This document shows, one piece after another, positions 5,444 through 10,811 of a stretch of DNA of 10,811 nt. The notes beneath the pieces were generated by a model. The model was not told the DNA's origin and did not search any database. It saw only the letters and a list, made by a program, of their open reading frames with translations. Position 1 is the first letter of the stretch, and each line of letters begins with the position of its first letter. The DNA comes from Pseudomonadota bacterium (GTDB taxonomy: Bacteria; Pseudomonadota; Alphaproteobacteria; Micavibrionales; Micavibrionaceae): contig JACQIJ010000118.1 in NCBI GenBank assembly GCA_016198545.1, positions 1-10,811 of the forward strand, given 5' to 3'. Made by a program: the position numbers and the translations under genes.

Positions 5444-7856
5444 GCGGGGATGCCGCAGAGGGAGATGCGCCCGGCGTTGCTTCCGGCGCAGAGTCATTCA
5501 CGGGCTTCTTCCTGTTCAGGCGGCCATTGAAGACAAAAGACAGGATCTCCTTGCCTTCATTGTCCTTCCGGCAATCCACAAGAACGGCCCATCCCTTTTT
5601 CAGTTCGCCCCTGTTTATCTTTTCCGATACGGCCTGAGCGATTTCCTGGTCTATGAAACGCTTCATCGGGCGCGCGCCGTAAACCGCGTCAAACCCGTTA
5701 CGCGCCACATAATCGATGGCGGAATCCGTCAGATCGATGCGGATTTTCTTGCTGCGCGCCAGTTCGTTTATTTCCTTCATGATTTTACGTGCAATATTGT
5801 ATTGATCCTTAAGCCCCAGGTCGTTGAACTGGGCTATCGCCGTCATGCGGTTGAGAAGCTCCGGCCGGAAATGCCTGGCCAGCTCGGGGCTGTGGGCATT
5901 CAGTTTTCCCCCGCTGGTCCGCGGTTCGGCATCATCATCAAAGCCGACCTTGCCGCTTTTAATCTGCTGTATGTTTGACGACATGATGATGATCGTGTTG
6001 CCGAATTTGACAACGTTGCCCTGGCTATCGGTCAGGCGGCCGTCATCCAGAATCTGCAGCAGAATGTTGAAAACATCCGGGTGCGCCTTTTCGATTTCAT
6101 CGAAAAGGACGACCGCATTCGGCTTTTCACGGACGGCATTCGTCAGCTGGCCGCCTTCCTCATACCCGACATAGCCGGGGGGAGATCCCGTAAGACGGGA
6201 GACATTGAATTTCTCCATGTATTCGGACATATCGATGCGGTGCAGCGGAACCCCCAGCGTCTTCGCAAGAACCTTCGCCGATTCCGTCTTTCCCGTTCCG
6301 GTCTTTCCAAGGAACAGGAAGGAGGCGATCGGCTGATCCTGCTTCTTGAGGCCCGCGCGCGCGCGCGCGTAGGCCGCCACGATCCCGTTGATGGCGTCAT
6401 CCTGGTTAAAGACCTCGCTTTTAAGTGCTTTATCCAGCGCGGCAACGACATCCCCAGCGTTGGCGCGGACGTTATTGACGTTCATGCCCGTCCTGTTGGC
6501 CACGGTCTGCTCGACATCCGGGATTTCCATCGCTTTCTTCGGCGGCTTCATCTGCGACAGGCGCGCGCCCGTCTCATCGATGATATCCAGTTCGCGGTCG
6601 GGCGACTTTTCATTGATGACGAAATGCCGCGCCAGATCGACAGCAGCTTTCACCGACGAATTCGGTATTTTGAGATCAAAATGTTTCTCGTAATCCTGCT
6701 TGCGGCGGTGAACGATCCGCAGCGTGCTTGTATAATCAGTTTCATCCAGGTCTATCTTCTGAAGCCGGCGGCGCAGAGCCCCGCCTTCGTCGTGTATACG
6801 CTTCCACCCCTTTTTATCGGTCGCGCCGATGACGCGTATATCGCCCCGCGCCAGCGCCGGTTTCAGGATGGCGGAAGCGTCGACCGAGCCTTCCGCGCTG
6901 CCCGCGCCCATCAACGTGTCGATTTCGTCGATGAAAAGAATTACGTCGGGATGGGAAGCTTCCCTGACAAGCTCTTTCAGGCGCTCCTCGAACTGGCCGC
7001 GATACTTCGTTCCCGCGACCAGGTCGTTCAGGGCAATCGACCAGATATTCTTGTTCTTCATCGAATCCGGGACTTCCCCCCGATTGATCCGTTTCGCAAG
7101 CGATTCCGCAAGCGCCGTCTTGCCGACGCCGGGGTCGCCGATGAACACCGGATTGTTCTTTGAGCGGCGGCCGAGTATCTGCAGCGCGCGCTCGACCTCC
7201 GCCTTGCGGCCGATGACTTCATCTATCTTGCCGTCGATGTCGCGCTGGTTCAGGTTGGTTCCGAACTCGTTCAGCATCTTGACGTTTTCACGGATAATAT
7301 TGTTCCGCCTTTTCGCCGGGACGGGATATGTGCCGGGAGCCATATCGGGATCGTGCTGCGCCCTCTTGATCCACTCGGGATCGGAAGGGAGCGCTTCGCC
7401 GTTATATACCTCCCACGTCCGACCCATAAGCCTGTATTCGCTGCTGGTTTTTTCCGGCGTTGCGCCGCGATATTTCAGGAAACGGGCGGACGGAGTATCC
7501 TGTTGCGCGACAATCGCCATCAATACGTCTATGGCGTCGGCTTCGGTAGCCTTTTTACCGTTGGCTATGGCAAGGTCGCCGGAAACATTCCTGATAATTT
7601 CAACATCCCTGCTGAGCGTAACATGGTTCTGCCCCAGCCCGCTGCTCGGCACTCTTCCTTCGTCGGCGAGAAATTGATTGATATCGGACAGGACGTCCTT
7701 TTTATGGACGTCGCAGCGGAGCAAAAACTTTTCGACTTCCTTGTCGTTTAAAACAGCCAGCAAAAGATGTTCCGGCAGAACCATAGAATCGCCGGCCTTG
7801 TTTGCAAACCGTACGGCATGCCGTAGGACCTCGCCCCTGAGCATAATATCGGACAT
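5433..7856 (-). CDS. Second Clp unfoldase: ClpA/ClpC-type double AAA+ paralogue
   Basis: An 807-residue Hsp100 ATPase; AGGGAG lies eight bases before ATG 7856. A divergent Clp_N double repeat spans ~1-140, then a long linker (~140-210) richer in Trp, Tyr and Pro than in ClpA. AAA-1 has Walker A GDPGVGKT (240-247), pore loop KYRG (284-287), Walker B with Asp310-Glu311, and Arg residues 362-364 at the arginine-finger position. AAA-2 has Walker A GKTGTGKT (517-524), pore loop GYVG (561-564), Asp586-Glu587, sensor-1 Asn628, Arg670 and sensor-2 GARP (727-730). There is no ClpB/ClpC middle domain. VGF at 637-639 occupies the ClpP-docking loop position, so it probably works with ClpP and is not a ClpB disaggregase. 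A Pro/Ser/Ala-rich tail closes the protein. It lies 177 bp after clpA, with substrates and adaptor unknown. Confidence 0.93.
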   Translation of the reverse strand: MSDIMLRGEVLRHAVRFANKAGDSMVLPEHLLLAVLNDKEVEKFLLRCDVHKKDVLSDINQFLADEGRVPSSGLGQNHVTLSRDVEIIRNVSGDLAIANGKKATEADAIDVLMAIVAQQDTPSARFLKYRGATPEKTSSEYRLMGRTWEVYNGEALPSDPEWIKRAQHDPDMAPGTYPVPAKRRNNIIRENVKMLNEFGTNLNQRDIDGKIDEVIGRKAEVERALQILGRRSKNNPVFIGDPGVGKTALAESLAKRINRGEVPDSMKNKNIWSIALNDLVAGTKYRGQFEERLKELVREASHPDVILFIDEIDTLMGAGSAEGSVDASAILKPALARGDIRVIGATDKKGWKRIHDEGGALRRRLQKIDLDETDYTSTLRIVHRRKQDYEKHFDLKIPNSSVKAAVDLARHFVINEKSPDRELDIIDETGARLSQMKPPKKAMEIPDVEQTVANRTGMNVNNVRANAGDVVAALDKALKSEVFNQDDAINGIVAAYARARAGLKKQDQPIASFLFLGKTGTGKTESAKVLAKTLGVPLHRIDMSEYMEKFNVSRLTGSPPGYVGYEEGGQLTNAVREKPNAVVLFDEIEKAHPDVFNILLQILDDGRLTDSQGNVVKFGNTIIIMSSNIQQIKSGKVGFDDDAEPRTSGGKLNAHSPELARHFRPELLNRMTAIAQFNDLGLKDQYNIARKIMKEINELARSKKIRIDLTDSAIDYVARNGFDAVYGARPMKRFIDQEIAQAVSEKINRGELKKGWAVLVDCRKDNEGKEILSFVFNGRLNRKKPVNDSAPEATPGASPSAASPLPS
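6354..6369. repeat. Alternating CG run inside the clpA paralogue
   Basis: Sixteen bases of perfect CG alternation. On the coding (minus) strand they encode the Ala-Arg-Ala-Arg-Ala stretch just before Gly-Leu-Lys-Lys (residues ~497-502), near the start of AAA-2. The corresponding segment of the neighbouring clpA reads S-R-A-G-L without such a run. Confidence 0.85.
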
Positions 7857-8033
7857 GATTTACTCTCCCTGTTCCGGCCACATGTATGCGGCTCGTTTTT
7901 TTACTTATATTTTTCTTACAACGAGAAAGCTTTTCAGACAATACTTTTATTGCCGCACGGATGAAATATTATTAAAATATTTTCGTAACATAAATGCAGG
8001 TGTTTTTATGGAACAAAAATTCCGGCCTTGCGC
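7857..8033. promoter_or_regulatory. AT-rich spacer between clpA and its paralogue, probable leader/promoter region
   Basis: A 177-bp non-coding stretch, clearly richer in AT than the genes around it between about 7897 and 8010. It contains an imperfect palindrome, AAATATT (7964-7970) and AATATTT (7976-7982) around five bases. No good intrinsic terminator for clpA and no convincing -35/-10 pair on the minus strand could be picked out. The length and composition suggest the paralogue has its own promoter. Confidence 0.4.
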
Positions 8034-10337
8034 CTATTGCGGAACTTCTTCCCTGTCGCTGGGTTTTTTGCGCGCGGGAACCTTGGGCGTTTCGAATTCA
8101 AAAATCAGTTCTCCGTTTTTCAGATCGACCAGGACGCTGCCGCCCTCGGTGATCTTGCCGAACAGAAGCTCTTCGGCCAGCGGGCGTTTGACTTTTTCCT
8201 GTATGAGGCGGGTCAGAGGCCGCGCGCCCATCGCCGGGTCGTATCCTTTTTCCGCCAGCCATGCGCGCGCCTCGTCGGACAGGGCGATGAGGACGTTTTT
8301 CTCGGCCAGCTGAGCTTCCAGCTGCATGATGAATTTGTCGACCACGCGCGCCACTGTCTGCGGCTGCAGAGCCCTGAACGGCACGACGGCATCCAGCCTG
8401 TTGCGGAATTCCGGCGAAAACAGGCGCTTGATCGCTTCCTGATCGTCTTCCATGCGGGCATCGCGCTCGAATCCCATCGGCGCCTTTGCCAATTCCTGCG
8501 CGCCCGCGTTCGTCGTCATGATGAGGATTACGTTGCGGAAATCGATGGTCTTGCCGTTATTGTCGGTCAGCTTGCCGTAATCCATAACCTGCAGCAAAAT
8601 ATTGAAAATATCCGGATGCGCCTTTTCTATTTCGTCCAGCAGCAGAACGCAGTGCGGATGATGATCCACCGCATCGGTCAGGAGGCCGCCCTGCTCGAAC
8701 CCGACATAGCCCGGCGGCGTACCGATAAGCCGCGATACCGCATGCCGTTCCATATATTCGGACATGTCGAACCGCTTCAGCTCTATGCCCATTGTTTTTG
8801 CCAGCTGCCGCGCCACTTCGGTCTTTCCGACGCCCGTGGGGCCGCTGAACAGATAGCACCCGATGGGCTTTTCCGGCTCCCGCAGCCCGGCGCGCGACAT
8901 CTTGATGGAATCGCAAAGCATGCGGATGGCTTCGTCCTGGTCGAATACCATCGTTTTCAGGTCGCGATCCAGATTCTGCAAGGCTTCCTTCGCGTCTTTA
9001 GTCATCGTCGCAGGCGGAATGCGCGCGATCGCCGATACAACCCCTTCGATATCCCGTACGCCGATTTTCTTTTTGCGTTTGTCGGGGGGCAGAAGCATCT
9101 GCGCCGCGCCGACTTCATCGATAATATCAATCGCCTTGTCAGGCAGCTTGCGGTCGCCGATATATTTGTCGGACAATTCCACTGCTGCGCGGATCGCGTC
9201 ATCATCGTATTCCACATGATGATGCTTTTCGTAATAAGGCTTCAGGCCGCGCAGAATTTCTATCGTGTCGGCGACGCTGGGTTCGTGTATGTCGATTTTC
9301 TGGAACCGGCGCACCAGCGCGCGGTCTTTTTCAAAATGGTTCCTGTATTCCTTGTAGGTCGTCGAACCGATGCAGCGTATCGCGCCGCTGGAAAGAGCCG
9401 GCTTCAGAAGATTGGAAGCATCCATTGCGCCGCCGGAGGTCGCGCCCGCGCCGATGATCGTATGGATTTCATCGATGAACAGCACAGCGCCATCCAGCTT
9501 ACTGATTTCAGAAATGACCGCTTTCATGCGTTCCTCGAAATCGCCGCGGTAGCGCGTGCCGGCCAGAAGCGCGCCCATGTCGAGCGCGTATATGGTTGAA
9601 TCCTTCAAAACATCGGGAACCTGACCCTCGACGATGCGCTTGGCCAACCCTTCGGCGATGGCCGTCTTGCCGACGCCGGGATCGCCGACATAAAGCGGGT
9701 TGTTCTTGGCGCGGCGGCATAAAATCTGGATCGTGCGCTCCACTTCCTTGTCGCGGCCGATAAGCGGGTCGATCTTTCCCTTCTTCGCCTTGGCATTCAG
9801 GTTCGCGCAGTAAGCCTCCAGCGCATCCCGGCCCGTCTTGACCGTCTTGCCGTCATCGGCCTCGTTTTCCGCGCCCTGCGGCGGACGCGCTTCGGACTGC
9901 CCCGGCACTTTCGCGATGCCGTGCGAAATGTAATTGACGGCATCAAAGCGCGTCATTTCATGCTCGGTCAGGAAAAAGACCGCGTGGCTGTCGCGCTCGG
10001 AAAACATGGCGACCAGAACGTTGGCCCCCGTCACTTCCTCGCGGCCCGAGGACTGCACGTGAATTGCCGCGCGCTGCAGAACGCGCTGGAAGGCCGTGGT
10101 CGGCTTCGCTTCGTCCGCGTTGCGGTTGACCAGGTAGGTCAGGTCGTTTTCGAGATACTGCGCGATCTGGTCGCGCAGCTCCGATAATGATACACCGCAG
10201 GACCGCAGAACGGCCATCGCATCCTGATCCTCGGTCAGAGCCAGCAGCAGATGTTCCAGCGTCGCGTACTCATGCCGCCGTTCGTTGGCGTGGGTCAAGG
10301 CGCGGTGCAGGGTCTGTTCAAGGTTGCGGGACAACAT
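8034..10337 (-). CDS. clpA: ATP-dependent Clp protease ATP-binding subunit ClpA
   Basis: A 767-residue double AAA+ unfoldase of canonical ClpA length and order. The N-domain (1-~140) is the ClpS docking and substrate module. AAA-1 has GDPGVGKT (218-225), pore loop RYRG (262-265), Asp289-Glu290 and Arg343-Arg344. AAA-2 has GPTGVGKT (499-506), pore loop GYVG (543-546), Asp568-Glu569, sensor-1 Asn610, arginine finger Arg647 and sensor-2 GARP (704-707). There is no middle domain, ruling out ClpB. The ClpP-docking loop reads Met-Gly-Phe (621-623) where E. coli ClpA has Ile-Gly-Leu. The start is three bases from the clpS stop and its AAGGA site (10345-10349) sits inside the end of clpS, so the two are translationally coupled. 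It should unfold N-end-rule and other substrates into ClpP in the cytosol. Confidence 0.97.
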   Translation of the reverse strand: MLSRNLEQTLHRALTHANERRHEYATLEHLLLALTEDQDAMAVLRSCGVSLSELRDQIAQYLENDLTYLVNRNADEAKPTTAFQRVLQRAAIHVQSSGREEVTGANVLVAMFSERDSHAVFFLTEHEMTRFDAVNYISHGIAKVPGQSEARPPQGAENEADDGKTVKTGRDALEAYCANLNAKAKKGKIDPLIGRDKEVERTIQILCRRAKNNPLYVGDPGVGKTAIAEGLAKRIVEGQVPDVLKDSTIYALDMGALLAGTRYRGDFEERMKAVISEISKLDGAVLFIDEIHTIIGAGATSGGAMDASNLLKPALSSGAIRCIGSTTYKEYRNHFEKDRALVRRFQKIDIHEPSVADTIEILRGLKPYYEKHHHVEYDDDAIRAAVELSDKYIGDRKLPDKAIDIIDEVGAAQMLLPPDKRKKKIGVRDIEGVVSAIARIPPATMTKDAKEALQNLDRDLKTMVFDQDEAIRMLCDSIKMSRAGLREPEKPIGCYLFSGPTGVGKTEVARQLAKTMGIELKRFDMSEYMERHAVSRLIGTPPGYVGFEQGGLLTDAVDHHPHCVLLLDEIEKAHPDIFNILLQVMDYGKLTDNNGKTIDFRNVILIMTTNAGAQELAKAPMGFERDARMEDDQEAIKRLFSPEFRNRLDAVVPFRALQPQTVARVVDKFIMQLEAQLAEKNVLIALSDEARAWLAEKGYDPAMGARPLTRLIQEKVKRPLAEELLFGKITEGGSVLVDLKNGELIFEFETPKVPARKKPSDREEVPQ

Positions 10338-10340
10338 CGG

Positions 10341-10697
10341 TTATTCCTTCTCCATCGTGCATTGCAGAGGCTGTTCGTTCGCGCGGGCAAAATCCATGAC
10401 CTGCTGCACTTTCGTTTCGGCGACCTCGTAAGTATATATGCCGCATATGCCGACGCCGCGCCGATGAACGTGCAGCATGACATCCGTCGCCTCCTGCCGA
10501 TTCTTGTTGAAAAACCTTTCCAAAATATGAACGACGAATTCCATCGGCGTGTAGTCGTCATTCAGGAGCAGAACTTTATACATCGATGGTTTTTTGACCT
10601 TGGGGCGAGGCTTGAGCAACAAGCCCGTCTGCTTGCGTTCCTCATGGCCGGAATCGCCATCATCGGGGATGCCCGGCCCCGGCGCATCGTCTTCCAT
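10341..10697 (-). CDS. clpS: ClpS, N-degron adaptor of ClpA
   Basis: A 118-residue protein from ATG 10697, preferred because AGGA lies five bases upstream; ATG 10727 would add ten residues but has no good site. A flexible acidic N-terminal region (1-~35) is followed by the ClpS core: KPSMYKVLLLNDDYTPMEF (36-54), ERFFNKNRQEAT, L-H-V-H-R-R-G-V-G-I-C-G and EVAETKVQQVMDFA, ending PLQCTMEKE. Asn46, Asp47, Asp48 and His78 correspond to residues lining the pocket that binds bulky hydrophobic N-termini. The Met in T-P-M-E is also kept. It delivers N-end-rule substrates to ClpA and inhibits ClpA action on other substrates. It is the first gene of the clpS-clpA operon. Confidence 0.96.
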   Translation of the reverse strand: MEDDAPGPGIPDDGDSGHEERKQTGLLLKPRPKVKKPSMYKVLLLNDDYTPMEFVVHILERFFNKNRQEATDVMLHVHRRGVGICGIYTYEVAETKVQQVMDFARANEQPLQCTMEKE

Positions 10698-10762
10698 TAC
10701 AATCCTGAAACAATGAGGTTTTTTCATCCCGCCATCACTTTACCGCACTGACTTCGAGGCTG

Positions 10763-10801
10763 CCAGATGCCCCGATTATTGATATTATACCACCCATCTG
10801 G
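10763..10801. promoter_or_regulatory. Inverted repeat bracketing the clpS promoter, possible operator
   Basis: CCAGATG (10763-10769) and CATCTGG (10795-10801) are exact inverted 7-bp arms 25 bases apart. The -10 element and the expected transcription start both lie between them, so a dimeric repressor or a looped/hairpin structure could control the operon. The arms may be chance. Confidence 0.4.
10784..10792 (-). promoter_or_regulatory. Extended -10 promoter of clpS-clpA
   Basis: On the minus strand the sequence TGGTATAAT contains a perfect TATAAT (10789-10784) with the TGn extension one base upstream. Transcription would start near 10777, leaving a leader of about 80 bases before clpS. No good -35 is visible before the window edge, in keeping with an extended -10 type. 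Confidence 0.55.
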
Positions 10802-10811
10802 TTGCGGAGCG

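Noticed and set aside
6081..7163. 360-codon open frame on the + strand opposite the clpA paralogue
   Set aside because: Antisense shadow of conserved AAA+ motifs, with no ribosome binding site or protein-like composition.
5433..7856. Assignment of the second unfoldase as ClpB
   Set aside because: There is no middle coiled-coil domain between the two AAA modules, and the VGF ClpP-docking loop is present, which ClpB lacks.
8010..8033. Possible intrinsic terminator after clpA on the minus strand
   Set aside because: Only a 4-bp GGAA/TTCC stem could be formed; the T-run falls in the loop.
8008..8100. Short + strand start with a Cys-Ala-Tyr-Cys-Gly motif near 8027, suggesting a small zinc protein
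   Set aside because: The motif comes from reading the clpA 3' end backwards; only the first few codons lie outside clpA.
8028..9599. 523-codon open frame on the + strand opposite clpA
   Set aside because: Antisense to strongly conserved clpA codons; the product is His/Arg/Phe-rich without family features, as expected from reverse reading of GC-rich coding DNA.

Overview
Apart from its first ~360 bases, the window reads as a chromosomal segment of an alphaproteobacterium. The markers are a complex I accessory subunit of the NDUFA12 family, a single-MCE-domain MlaD protein and a DUF2155 protein in the tandem order common in that class, plus a clpS-clpA pair of alphaproteobacterial type. Coding density is high, with moderately GC-rich third positions. 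A deep or poorly sampled lineage (for example Micavibrionales-like) fits the prepilin-like protein and the divergent Clp set, but that is a guess.

Layout. (a) 1-~362: AT-rich DNA with the 3' end of a diacylglycerol/undecaprenol kinase gene (+) and the 3' part of a PAP2 phosphatase gene (-), convergent. This piece stops abruptly and looks foreign to the rest. (b) ~363-848: an unrecognised + strand gene, possibly cut at its 5' end, whose stop codon overlaps that of the next gene. (c) 845-2248 (-): NDUFA12, MlaD and DUF2155, a tight operon. (d) 2384-3298 (+): an exported protein with a SurA/PrsA-like N-terminus but no parvulin domain. (e) 3307-3687 (-): a stand-alone receiver domain without a phosphoacceptor Asp. 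(f) 3810-4640 (+): a ClpP peptidase with an intact triad and a ~65-residue C-terminal extension, followed by a strong intrinsic terminator. (g) 4715-5419 (+): a prepilin-like single-span exported protein. (h) 5433-7856 (-): a second, divergent ClpA/ClpC-type unfoldase. (i) 8034-10697 (-): canonical clpA preceded by clpS, with a likely extended -10 promoter at the right edge.

How the parts fit. ClpS recognises N-degrons and delivers them to ClpA, which unfolds them into ClpP. Here the clpS-clpA operon is followed by a second two-AAA unfoldase that keeps a ClpP-docking VGF loop. A divergent ClpP lies ~800 bp beyond it, and a degenerate single-domain receiver is divergently transcribed from that clpP. 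Known receiver-type adaptors of ClpXP (RssB, CpdR) make it reasonable to ask whether the receiver serves this locus. That is the main hypothesis from the window and is inference, not shown by sequence. No tRNA, rRNA, CRISPR array or insertion sequence was seen.
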